From contig NZ_JACHIR010000003.1 in NCBI RefSeq assembly GCF_014203355.1, positions 186,001 through 250,000 on the forward strand: DNA of 64,000 nucleotides, in the 5' to 3' direction. The notes beneath the pieces were generated by a model. It was not told where the DNA came from. It made no database searches and worked only from the letters and a program-made list of their open reading frames with translations. The stretch comes from Kutzneria kofuensis (GTDB lineage: Bacteria; Actinomycetota; Actinomycetes; Mycobacteriales; Pseudonocardiaceae). A program made the position numbers and the translations under genes. Numbering within the stretch: position 1 is the stretch's first letter; every line of letters starts with the position of its first letter. Positions 11,466 through 23,619 of this stretch are shown piece by piece.

Positions 11466-11484
11466 TAGTTATGAACCATAACTA
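11466..11484. promoter_or_regulatory. Palindromic MarR operator
   Basis: TAGTTATG-AAC-CATAACTA is an 8-bp perfect inverted repeat with a 3-bp spacer, strikingly AT-rich in GC-rich DNA. It lies in the 37-bp gap between the divergent MarR and SDR genes. The size and placement fit a MarR dimer site overlapping both promoters. Confidence 0.75.
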
Positions 11485-11500
11485 GTGAGAGAGAGTCGAC

Positions 11501-12337
11501 ATGACCGACACCGTGCTCGTCACGGGCACCTCCACCGGCATCGGCCTGGCCACCGCCATCGCCGCCGCCAAGGCCGGCTGGCGGGTCGTGGCCACCATGC
11601 GTGACACCGCGAGGTCGTCCGCCCTGCTGGAGGCCGCCGCGACCGCCGGCGTCACCGACCTGATCGACGTCCGCGCGCTGGACGTCACCGACGCCGAGGC
11701 CGCGGCCGCCTGCGTGGACGAGGTCGTGCGGGACCACGGCCGGCTCGACGCCGTGATCAACAATGCCGGCGCCGGCCACCTCGGCACCCTGGAGCAGGAG
11801 TCGATCGACGAGGTCCGGGCCGTGTTCGAGGTCAACTTCTTCGGCATGCTCAACGTGACCAAGCCCGCCCTGCCGCACCTGCGCGCTTCCGGCGGCCGGC
11901 TGCTGGCCGTGACCAGTGTCGGCGGCGTTGTCGGCCAGCCGTTCAGCGAGTCCTACTGCGCGGCCAAGTTCGCCGTCGAGGGCTACCTGGAGTCCCTGGC
12001 TCCGGTCGTCGGCGCCCACGGCGTTCGCGTCACCGTCGTCGAACCCGGCGCGGTGGCCAGTGAGTTCGTCACCAACGTCGGCTTCGACCCCGCGCAGGTT
12101 GACGCCGCCGGCCCCTACGCCCCTCAGCTGCGTAACGTCCTGAACCACATCGGCGACGCCTTCTCCAGCGCCCAGTCCTCCGAGGACGCCGCCGCTGCCA
12201 TCGTCGACACCCTCACCGCCGACAAGCCGGCGTTCCGCGTGCAGACCTCCGAGGTCGCCCGCACCTTCAACGCCACCAAGCTCGCCGACATGGACGGCTC
12301 CGCCGTCCAGGCCATGACCACCGAGTGGGTCTCCTAG
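11501..12337 (+). CDS. SDR-family oxidoreductase
   Basis: A 278-residue classical short-chain dehydrogenase: cofactor motif TGTSTGIG, NNAGAG, then the catalytic Ser (AVTSVGG) and YxxxK in SYCAAKFAVEG. The C-terminal PGAVASEFV segment resembles uncharacterised actinobacterial retinol-dehydrogenase-like SDRs. The substrate is unknown. ATG 11501 follows GAGAGAG. It is divergent from a MarR repressor and probably induced when that repressor releases the shared operator, a common arrangement for detoxification of a small molecule. Confidence 0.87.
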   Translation: MTDTVLVTGTSTGIGLATAIAAAKAGWRVVATMRDTARSSALLEAAATAGVTDLIDVRALDVTDAEAAAACVDEVVRDHGRLDAVINNAGAGHLGTLEQESIDEVRAVFEVNFFGMLNVTKPALPHLRASGGRLLAVTSVGGVVGQPFSESYCAAKFAVEGYLESLAPVVGAHGVRVTVVEPGAVASEFVTNVGFDPAQVDAAGPYAPQLRNVLNHIGDAFSSAQSSEDAAAAIVDTLTADKPAFRVQTSEVARTFNATKLADMDGSAVQAMTTEWVS

Positions 12338-12358
12338 GCGTTGGGGCACAACGAGAGT

Positions 12359-12382
12359 GGGGGCCGCCGACCGGCGGCCCCC
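12359..12382. terminator. Bidirectional hairpin between convergent genes
   Basis: GGGGGCCGCC-GACC-GGCGGCCCCC is a perfect 10-bp stem with a 4-nt loop. It lies between the stops of the SDR (plus) and the chitosanase (minus) and can serve both. Confidence 0.65.
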
Positions 12383-12389
12383 GAGTGCG

Positions 12390-13196
12390 TCAGCTGTCGA
12401 TCTCGAAGGGCTCGCCGTAGACCTTCCACTTCAGCGGCGGGTTGAGGGCGAGGTTGCCGGCCTTCAGGAACACCCGCTGCTCGGTGTCGACGCGGCTGGT
12501 GTCGCTGTGGGCCTCCTCGGTGAGCATGGCGGCCTTGCGGGCGTCCAGGAAGGCGTTGAGGTACGTGGTCTCGTTGCCGCCCTGGGCCGGGGTCTTGGCC
12601 TTGCGCATGGCGGTGGCGCGGATGCCGCCGAAGGACGTGCCGTCGTCGCCGGGGCCGTGCATGACGATGGCGTCGTAGTAGATGAACTGGCCGAGCGCGC
12701 CGAGGCCGTCGGACTTGGCCTGGCTGACCGACGGGTTGAAGTAGACCCGGTCCCGCTCGTCGTTCTGGGCCTGCTGGAAGACGGAGTCCTTGGCGGCGGT
12801 GGCCCAGTCCTTCTTGAAGTTGGGGTCGAGGCCGCTGTGGGAGTCGGAGCCGTTGACCTTCTCCAGCGCCGGCAGGTACTTGGCCAGCACGTTGCTCGGC
12901 TTGCGATCAGTGTAGAGCTGGACGAGTTCCAGCATGTCGCCGGTGCCGGAGCAGAAGCCGATGATGCCGGCGGTGTAGCCGCGGCCGTCGTGGATGTCCT
13001 CGATGTAGGAGTACTGCGACTTCCAGTCCAGCGTGGAGTTCTCCGCGCTGGACACCAGCTCCATCGCGATCTCCTTCTTCTGGGGATCGTTCAGGTCGCC
13101 GCCGCTGGACGCGGAGGCGGCCGGTGCGAGCGTGGCGCACAGGGCAAGGACGGCGGCTGCGGACAGGACCGAGCGCCGGGTGTATGCGGTTGACAC
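12390..13196 (-). CDS. GH46 endo-chitosanase, secreted
   Basis: A 268-residue enzyme that hydrolyses beta-1,4 bonds in chitosan outside the cell. Residues 1-30 form a signal peptide with paired Arg (TRRSVLSAAAVLALC), possibly Tat-type. The mature part matches the well-studied Streptomyces N174 chitosanase closely. The general acid E52 is in SSAENSTLDWKSQYSYI, and D70 of YIEDIHDGRGYT is 18 residues later, the spacing of E22 and D40 in N174. GTG 13196 is chosen because GGAG lies 8 nt upstream and the signal peptide starts there. A candidate promoter with an operator-like palindrome lies about 60 bp upstream. Confidence 0.95.
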   Translation of the reverse strand: MSTAYTRRSVLSAAAVLALCATLAPAASASSGGDLNDPQKKEIAMELVSSAENSTLDWKSQYSYIEDIHDGRGYTAGIIGFCSGTGDMLELVQLYTDRKPSNVLAKYLPALEKVNGSDSHSGLDPNFKKDWATAAKDSVFQQAQNDERDRVYFNPSVSQAKSDGLGALGQFIYYDAIVMHGPGDDGTSFGGIRATAMRKAKTPAQGGNETTYLNAFLDARKAAMLTEEAHSDTSRVDTEQRVFLKAGNLALNPPLKWKVYGEPFEIDS

Positions 13197-13257
13197 CGAA
13201 GCATCTCCAGGGGGCAGGGTTTGGAGGATCTTCTTCGGCGGCGGAGCCTCATGTTCG

Positions 13258-13279
13258 TAAAGGAACCTTATGATGTCAA
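13258..13279 (-). promoter_or_regulatory. Candidate chitosanase promoter with operator-like palindrome
   Basis: On the minus strand TTGACA (13274-13279) could be a -35 box. About 17 nt on, GAACAT (13251-13256) is a weak -10. The spacer holds AAGG-TT-CCTT, an interrupted palindrome (13260-13269 on the plus strand AAGGAACCTT). Streptomyces chitosanase genes are controlled by an operator of this kind bound by a ROK repressor; that parallel is recall, not tested here. The -35 box would lie inside the last codons of the upstream MFS gene. Confidence 0.35.
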
Positions 13280-14500
13280 GGCCGAGCGGTCCTCGGAACT
13301 CCGGTGCCGGCCGAGCGCCCGCCAGCCCGCCGCCACGGTGAGCAGCAGCGGCACGCCCGACGCGGCGAAGCCGGTGCGCGGCCCGAGCCCCTCGGTGATG
13401 CCGGCGGCCACCAGGCTCGTGACCGGCAGCATTCCGGGCAGCGCCATGGTCCACACACCCATGACCCGGCCCCGCATCGCCGGGGCCGACTCCACCTGCA
13501 CCAGCGTGTTGGCCATCGCGATGAACCAGATGGACGCGAAGCCAGCGATGATCATGCCTGCGTACGCCACGATCGGATGTGGGGCGTAGCCGACAAGGAT
13601 CGCCGACAGGCCGGTGGCGACGGCAAGGACCCGGACCCGGCGTCCGGTCGGCCAGGTGGTCGCCGCGGCCATGCCGGCCCCGGGCAGCGCGCCGATGCCG
13701 AATGCCGCCATCAGCGATCCGAATCCCGCGCCGCCGAGATGCCACACGGTGGTCGCCAGCAGCGGCAACGCGACACCGAGATCGAACAGCATGCCCGTGG
13801 CGGCCGCCAGCAGGACACAGGCCAGGATCGCCGGCTGTCCCCTGACGTAACGGAGCCCGGCCCGGATCGCGCCGGGTTCCCGCGCGGGGCGGTCGATCCG
13901 ATCGGAGCGGGTGGCGGTCTGCCGCAACACGATCAGCGGGGCGACGAACGACAGCGCGTTGGCCACGAAACCCCACGTGACGCCCACGGTGGACAGCAGC
14001 ACGCCGCCGACCGCCGGCCCGAGCACCCGTGACACGTTGATCACGACCTCGTTGAGGCTGACCGCACTGGCCACGCCCGCGCCGCCGACGAGGTCCCGGA
14101 CGAACACCTGCCGCGCCGGCCCGTCCACCGCGCTGACCGCGCCGGTGGCCAGGGAGATGGCGAACAGCGACCAGAGTTGGATCGCGCCCGTCGCCGTCAG
14201 CACGCCGAGCAGCAGCGACAGCGCGGCGAGCAGGGTCTGCGTCAGCATCAGCAGCCGGCGGCGGTCCACGTGATCGACCAGCGAGCCCGCCCACGGGCCG
14301 AGCGGGATCAGCGGGGCCATGGTGCAGACCGTCACCAGCGCCAGGAAGATCGCGTTCGAGTTCAGCCGGAGCACCAGCCACGACACGGCGACCGACTGTG
14401 TGATGGTGCCGGACGCGGACAACACCTGGCTGCCGAACCACCACCGGAACTCCGACCTGGCCAAGGAACCGAACATCCTCGTGAACGCCGGCAAGGCCAC
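13268..14500 (-). CDS. MFS transporter (MFS_3/EntS-like exporter)
   Basis: A 410-residue membrane protein with about 11-12 hydrophobic segments. It begins MALPAFTRMFGSLARSEFRWWFGSQ (first segments), and loop 2-3 reads GPWAGSLVDHVDRRRLL, typical of the MFS_3 group that exports siderophores, macrolides or other small molecules. GTG 14500 is preceded by GGAGG about 8 nt upstream. The chitosanase begins 72 bp beyond its stop on the same strand. It could be co-expressed with the chitosanase, but the candidate promoter between them suggests separate control. The substrate is unknown. Confidence 0.85.
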   Translation of the reverse strand: MALPAFTRMFGSLARSEFRWWFGSQVLSASGTITQSVAVSWLVLRLNSNAIFLALVTVCTMAPLIPLGPWAGSLVDHVDRRRLLMLTQTLLAALSLLLGVLTATGAIQLWSLFAISLATGAVSAVDGPARQVFVRDLVGGAGVASAVSLNEVVINVSRVLGPAVGGVLLSTVGVTWGFVANALSFVAPLIVLRQTATRSDRIDRPAREPGAIRAGLRYVRGQPAILACVLLAAATGMLFDLGVALPLLATTVWHLGGAGFGSLMAAFGIGALPGAGMAAATTWPTGRRVRVLAVATGLSAILVGYAPHPIVAYAGMIIAGFASIWFIAMANTLVQVESAPAMRGRVMGVWTMALPGMLPVTSLVAAGITEGLGPRTGFAASGVPLLLTVAAGWRALGRHRSSEDRSALTS

Positions 14501-14647
14501 CCCGTCCCCCTCCCCAGTGAACTAAAAAGAGGCTATCAGGTGGGTCGAAGGGTTTTGGAATGAATGGAGGGGGTGGATGTTTGAGGTTGCTCGGCGGTGT
14601 GGGACGGTCGCGGTTGTCATTTGGGATGGGAGGTTTGCTTTGTTGGT
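14501..14647. other. Intergenic stretch, no gene
   Basis: No coding frame with actinomycete-like third-position bias was found. The stretch carries the ribosome-binding site and promoter region of the MFS gene and leads into the hairpin repeat. It is noticeably less GC-rich than its surroundings. Confidence 0.4.
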
Positions 14648-14767
14648 GGGCCGATTTGGTGTGGAGCCTCTGGACGATGGCCTACGAGGGGCATTTCCGG
14701 GGCAGGCTCCGCCTGCCCCTCGCGCGGAGAGCTTAGGCCATCGTCCACCTCCACACAAAATCGGCCC
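14648..14767 (+). repeat. ~118-bp hairpin repeat, left copy
   Basis: The copy is a nested palindrome. Outer arms: GGGCCGATTTGGTGTGGAG pairs with the far end (…AAATCGGCCC) with one mismatch. Next comes the perfect 14-bp pair TGGACGATGGCCTA / TAGGCCATCGTCCA, then an inner 9-bp hairpin GGGGCAGGC-TCC-GCCTGCCCC. CGAGGGGCA and TGCCCCTCG offer an alternative pairing. A near-identical copy in opposite orientation lies at 16113-16230. The two flank the DUF222-HNH gene. Confidence 0.9.
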
Positions 14768-14834
14768 AAGTGCATTGCTGGGGGTGGCGGGTTGGCGGTA
14801 GTCGGTCGCTGTGGAATTGTCAAAGAACCGGGGG

Positions 14835-15977
14835 TCAGTATTCGAAGGGGCGAGTCGTGTAGTGGCGGCCGGTGGGGGTGGTCCAGTGTGAGGTGCCGTC
14901 CGGGTCCCTGGTCGCGGTGTAGTTGTCGTGTTTGCGGTGGTGGTGCCAGGTGCAGAGGCCCTGAAGATTGGCGGGTGTGGTGTGGCCGGCTGGCCAGGGG
15001 GTGATGTGGTCCAGCTCTTGGATGGGGCTGGCGCAGCCGGGGGCGGTGCAGGTTCCGCCGGCGGACACGTGGGCGAATTCCTTCATCAGGGTGGTGGGGC
15101 GGTAGGTGTCGGTGGTGATGGCGGTGGCGTGGCGGTACTGGTCGAGCAGGATGCCTCGCCAGGGGCCGTGCATGGCCAGCTCGCGGGCGGTGTCGGCGGC
15201 GATGGGGCCGTAGCCGGCGAGGTGGCCGGGGTCGTTGGTCAGGCCCATCAGGGTTTCCATGGAGAGGGTGACGAAGGTCCGCACGTTCCAGTCCCGAGAC
15301 GTGCCCCGCAACCGGTCCAGGAGGGCGTCGGAGCGTTTCTGGTCGGTGGTGCGGTCGTCGGTGGGGAGGGCTTTGGCGTCTTTGCAGAGTTGTTGGAACA
15401 CGAGGTGGGCGTCGGTGGCGGGCAGGATCCAGGTCAGTTTGGCCATGCCGTCCGGTAGCGGGGAGAACTCGACCCGGCGGTCCTTGGTGGCCTTGCGGCA
15501 GCGGGTCTCATAACCGTCGGGGTCGGCGTGGGCGACCAGGGCGGTGGTCTTGCGGCACAGTTGGGTGCGGTTCAACCCGGCGGCCATGTCGACCAGGGCG
15601 TCTTCGACCTCGGCAACCAGGTCGGGGGACAGGTGCTGGACCCGTTCCCGCACGGCGTCGAGCCGGCGAAAGTCCAACTCACCACGCCTTAGCAGCTCGG
15701 CCAGCCGGGGCAGCGTCTCCAACACCTGGCTGGCTTCCTTGCGGCGGGCCACGGTCTGTTCGGGTTCGGTGAGGGCCATGGCGAGCTCGGTGGGGTCCTC
15801 GGTCCGGCGTAGTGCGGCCAGTTCGACCCATTCGCAGGCGGACTTCAGTTTGCGGGCGAGGATGGACACCGTCACCAACTGGTCGGTGTCCATCCTCGCC
15901 CAGTCCACACCCATGATCAGGTCGAACAGGTCCCCGCTGGGCGGTCTGTTCTCCATTTCGCGGGTGAGTTCTTCCAT
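14835..15977 (-). CDS. DUF222 / HNH-endonuclease protein (13E12 repeat family)
   Basis: A 380-residue protein with two parts. The mostly helical DUF222 domain spans about residues 20-290 (VDWARMDTDQLVTVS, ALVDMAAGLNRTQLCRKT). The C-terminal HNH nuclease has CTAPGCASPIQELDHITPW, then NLQGLCTWHHHRKH, which supplies the Cys, His-Asn-His and zinc or metal ligands. Such proteins are multicopy in mycobacteria and other actinomycetes. Their function is not established, but a DNA-cleaving role in repeat mobility is often suggested. ATG 15977 has GGAGG only 1 nt upstream; ATG 15956 is an alternative with more normal spacing. Two copies of a 15-bp motif precede it, and hairpin repeats lie on both sides. 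Confidence 0.85.
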   Translation of the reverse strand: MEELTREMENRPPSGDLFDLIMGVDWARMDTDQLVTVSILARKLKSACEWVELAALRRTEDPTELAMALTEPEQTVARRKEASQVLETLPRLAELLRRGELDFRRLDAVRERVQHLSPDLVAEVEDALVDMAAGLNRTQLCRKTTALVAHADPDGYETRCRKATKDRRVEFSPLPDGMAKLTWILPATDAHLVFQQLCKDAKALPTDDRTTDQKRSDALLDRLRGTSRDWNVRTFVTLSMETLMGLTNDPGHLAGYGPIAADTARELAMHGPWRGILLDQYRHATAITTDTYRPTTLMKEFAHVSAGGTCTAPGCASPIQELDHITPWPAGHTTPANLQGLCTWHHHRKHDNYTATRDPDGTSHWTTPTGRHYTTRPFEY

Positions 15978-16112
15978 ACCTCCAGAATACTCGCACGCAT
16001 GATCGAACTCGAATCACTAACGGGTGATTGTTTCATGCATAATCGGCGCACTCTGGGGTTTCATGCATAATCGCGCCGGCCGCCACCCCACCGTCGACAC
16101 CGAACACCTGAG
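15978..16112. other. Non-coding upstream region of the DUF222 gene
   Basis: The 135 bp between the DUF222 start and the right hairpin hold no gene. They carry the duplicated ATGCAT-containing motif annotated separately and presumably the promoter. Confidence 0.5.
16031..16073. repeat. Two direct copies of TTTCATGCATAATCG
   Basis: TTTCATGCATAATCG occurs exactly at 16031-16045 and 16059-16073, a 28-bp period. It contains the palindrome ATGCAT and is AT-rich in this setting. It lies 54-96 bp upstream of the DUF222-HNH start, where a regulator or the encoded nuclease itself could bind. Confidence 0.7.
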
Positions 16113-16230
16113 CGTGGATTTTGTGTGGAGGTGGACGATGGCCTAAGCTCTCCGCGCGAGGGGCAGGCGGAGCCTGTCCCGGAATTGCCCCTCGTAGGCC
16201 ATCGTCCAGAGGCTCCACACAAAATCCACG
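16113..16230 (-). repeat. ~118-bp hairpin repeat, right copy (inverted)
   Basis: This is the reverse complement of the left copy with very few differences in the central ~104 bp. The outermost arms differ from the left copy yet still pair with each other: CGTGGATTT with AAATCCACG here, GGGCCGATTT with AAATCGGCCC on the left. Complementary change in the terminal stem suggests that pairing is selected or that the unit inserts into palindromes. Confidence 0.9.
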
Positions 16231-16306
16231 CGACCCACGCGACCCAACACACGCAAACCCAACCCCCCTCAACCCATACCCCACCCCGCACCCCAAAACA
16301 AACGCC

Positions 16307-16353
16307 CCCAAAACAAAAAGCCTGCCCGGGAGCCGAACAGCCCCCGGGCAGGC
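16307..16353 (-). terminator. Intrinsic terminator of the carboxylase gene
   Basis: Read on the minus strand, an 11-bp stem GCCTGCCCGGG / CCCGGGCAGGC with a 12-nt loop is followed directly by TTTTTGTTTT. It sits 15 bp past the carboxylase stop. This is the clearest rho-independent terminator in the window. Confidence 0.85.
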
Positions 16354-16367
16354 CCACCAACCAAACC

Positions 16368-21809
<5,442 letters not shown>

Positions 21810-22037
21810 CGACCGAGCCTCCTACTAGACACGTGCGGGGCCGACAGACCCCACTCCCACCCTGAACACTCTCGTGTATCCGCCAGTGGCGAAATGCTGC
21901 AAGTAACGGTGCCGAGCACCAGAGTTTGTAGAGATCCCACAAAAGATGACGCCAGTCACAGAGGCCATGGCCGGCCGCCCGGCCGTCCCGGCGTGTCGCG
22001 CTGGACAACCCACGCTGTCGCGGTTCCGAACGCGCAT
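21810..22037. other. Carboxylase upstream region; left flank of the IS element
   Basis: No gene is seen. On the minus strand TTGCAG followed after 16 nt by GATACA (around 21880-21905) could be the carboxylase promoter. The sequence up to 22037 is the left half of the IS target site. Confidence 0.35.
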
Positions 22038-22078
22038 GACGTCCTTATCTTCTGAGTCGGGTCGGTTCTGGTCAGTCG

Positions 22079-22084
22079 TAAGAT
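22079..22084 (+). promoter_or_regulatory. Candidate -10 box for the bridge RNA
   Basis: TAAGAT fits TAnnnT and lies 6-12 nt before the expected 5' end of the structured RNA. No convincing -35 box was found at 17-19 nt. Confidence 0.35.
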
Positions 22085-22089
22085 CAGGA

Positions 22090-22245
22090 AGGCCCGGGGA
22101 CCTCGGGTGTGGCTGTCATGACGGAGCCGTTGGTGTGGCTGGGAAGGATTGGCCGCCCGGGGTCCTGCGACGACTCGGCCGCTGATTGGGATGAGCGAAA
22201 CAATCGCTGCATAAGGACGTGACGGCGAGGTCGTCTGCTGGGTGT
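22090..22245 (+). ncRNA. Candidate IS110 bridge RNA (target- and donor-binding loops)
   Basis: Two consecutive long stem-loops are present. Stem 1 is GGACCTCGGG (22098-22107) with CCCGGGGTCC (22156-22165), one G-U pair. Its loop carries CATGA (22117-22121), identical to the left target plus core, and GAAGGATT (22143-22150), complementary to AATCCTTC at 23519-23526. Stem 2 is GACGACTCG (22169-22177) with CGAGGTCGTC (22226-22235), one bulge. Its loop carries ATTGGGA (22185-22191), identical to the right end of the element, and ATAAGGACGT (22211-22220), complementary to ACGTCCTTAT at 22039-22048. A small hairpin AGCGA-AACAA-TCGCT sits inside loop 2. Order and spacing (21 and 19 nt between guides) agree with described IS110 bridge RNAs. 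Confidence 0.85.
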
Positions 22246-22273
22246 CTGGCACGAACGACGACGGGAGGTGGCC

Positions 22274-23473
22274 GTGCCGCAACTGTGGGCCGGTGTGGAC
22301 GCGGGCAAAGCCCACCACCACTGCGTGGTGATCAACGCCGAGGGCGACAAGATCCTGTCCCGGCGAGTGCCCAACAACGAGGCCGAACTGCTGGAGCTGA
22401 TCGCCGATGTCCGAGCGCTGTCGCCCGACGTGCTGTGGGCGATCGATCTCAACGCCGGCGGCGGCGCGCTGCTGATCGCCCTGTTGGTCAACCACGACCA
22501 GGCCCTGCTCTACATCCCCGGCCGCACCGTCCACCACGCCTCGGCCGGCTACCGAGGATCGGGCAAAAGTGACGCCAAGGACGCGTTCATCATCGCCGAC
22601 CAGGCCCGCATGCGCCGCGACCTGCACCCGATGACCGCCGGCGACGAGATCGCCGTGGACCTGCGGATCCTGACCGCCCGCCGCTACGACCTGACCGCCG
22701 ACCGCACGAGGGCGATCAACCGGCTGCGCGCCCAGATCCTGGAGTACTTCCCCGCCCTGGAACGAGCCTTTGACTACAGCTCCTCCAAAGCCGCGCTGGT
22801 GCTGTTGACCGGCTTTCAGACTCCCGCCGCGCTGCGGGAGTGCGGCCAGGCCGAGCTGGCCACCTGGCTGCGGGCCCGCAAGGTCCGCAACGGCGCCGCA
22901 ATCGCCGCGACCGCGATCGCCGCAGCCCGGGCCCAGCTCACCGCCGTTCCCGGACAGTCCACTGCCGCGGCCATGACGGCGCGGCTGGCCAAGGGGGTGA
23001 TGGCCCTGGATGAGGAGATCGCGGAGACCGACGCCCTGATCGAGGGCCGGTTTCGCCAGCACCGGCACGCCGCCGTGATCCTGAGCATGCCCGGCATCGG
23101 GCCGTTGCTCGGGGCCGAGATCATCGCTCTGACCGGCGGGGATCCGGCCGCGTTCGGCAGCGTTGACCGGCTGGCCGGTGTCGCCGGCCTGGCGCCGGTC
23201 CCGCGTGACTCCGGCCGGGTTCAGGGCAACCTGCGCCGTCCGCGCCGCTACAACCGGCGGCTGCTGCGGGCGTTCTACCTGTCCGCGCAGTACGCCATCG
23301 TCCGGTGTCCGGAGTCGAAGGCCTTCTACGAACGCAAACGGCACGAGGGCAAGGTCCACAAGCAGGCCGTACTGGCCCTGGCGCGTCGACGCCTCAACGT
23401 CGTGTGGGCGCTCGTCCGCGACGAACGAACGTTCCAGCCCCACGTGCCACGACCAGGCAGCGCAGCAGCCTGA
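22274..23473 (+). CDS. IS110-family transposase/recombinase
   Basis: A 399-residue enzyme with an N-terminal RuvC-like (DEDD) domain and a C-terminal Transposase_20 domain. Acidic residues are D9 (WAGVDAGKAHH), D58 (LWAIDLNAGGG, where many relatives have Glu), and D100 and D103 (GKSDAKDAFIIAD). The C-terminal domain has SMPGIGPLLGAEI and the presumed nucleophilic Ser S313 in LAPVPRDSGR. GTG 22274 is chosen: GGAGG is 5 nt upstream, while GTG 22268 would overlap it. There is no frameshift or stop, so the enzyme looks functional. It would recombine the GA cores using the RNA encoded just upstream. Confidence 0.95.
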   Translation: MPQLWAGVDAGKAHHHCVVINAEGDKILSRRVPNNEAELLELIADVRALSPDVLWAIDLNAGGGALLIALLVNHDQALLYIPGRTVHHASAGYRGSGKSDAKDAFIIADQARMRRDLHPMTAGDEIAVDLRILTARRYDLTADRTRAINRLRAQILEYFPALERAFDYSSSKAALVLLTGFQTPAALRECGQAELATWLRARKVRNGAAIAATAIAAARAQLTAVPGQSTAAAMTARLAKGVMALDEEIAETDALIEGRFRQHRHAAVILSMPGIGPLLGAEIIALTGGDPAAFGSVDRLAGVAGLAPVPRDSGRVQGNLRRPRRYNRRLLRAFYLSAQYAIVRCPESKAFYERKRHEGKVHKQAVLALARRRLNVVWALVRDERTFQPHVPRPGSAAA

Positions 23474-23619
23474 CAGGCTCACCGCCTATCACCGCTACCG
23501 CTTGACAACGTCATTGGGAATCCTTCTCGGCCGGGGAACGTTCCGTCTCGGCGCGTCGCCGCGCCCGGCGAGCAGTCTGCCCCGGGAACCTTTAGTGGAT
23601 CTCGCAGTTCGCCCAAGAA

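Larger units (their letters stand above)
14648..16230. mobile_element. Candidate 13E12-type mobile unit (DUF222-HNH gene between inverted hairpin repeats)
   Basis: Two ~118-bp hairpin repeats in inverted orientation bracket a single DUF222-HNH gene, making a unit of about 1.58 kb inserted between an MFS gene and the carboxylase gene. DUF222-HNH proteins are the REP13E12 repeat family of Mycobacterium, known to be multicopy and variable in location. Mobility of this unit is inference; no target-site duplication could be recognised. Confidence 0.45.
22038..23519 (+). mobile_element. IS110-family insertion sequence, apparently intact
   Basis: The element is about 1,480 bp with one transposase gene, no terminal inverted repeats and a long non-coding left end, all typical of IS110. 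The boundaries were set from RNA guide matches. The core dinucleotide GA occurs at 22038-22039 (CAT-GA-CGTCCTTAT) and at 23518-23519 (CATTGG-GA-ATCCTTC). The empty site would read CAT-GA-ATCCTTC and the circular donor junction CATTGG-GA-CGTCCTTAT. The element sits between the carboxylase and GH79 genes without breaking a recognisable gene. Confidence 0.88.

Noticed and set aside
14577-15004. Short open frames inside the hairpin repeats (both copies encode similar peptides)
   Set aside because: The similarity follows from the repeated DNA; no ribosome-binding site or coding bias, and the palindrome explains the sequence.
21956-23482. Minus-strand open frame covering the whole IS110 element
   Set aside because: Antisense to the transposase and to the guide RNA; no protein features.
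23512-23540. Palindrome GGAACGTTCC right of the IS element considered as an IS terminal repeat
   Set aside because: No matching sequence at the left end, and guide matches put the right end at 23519.
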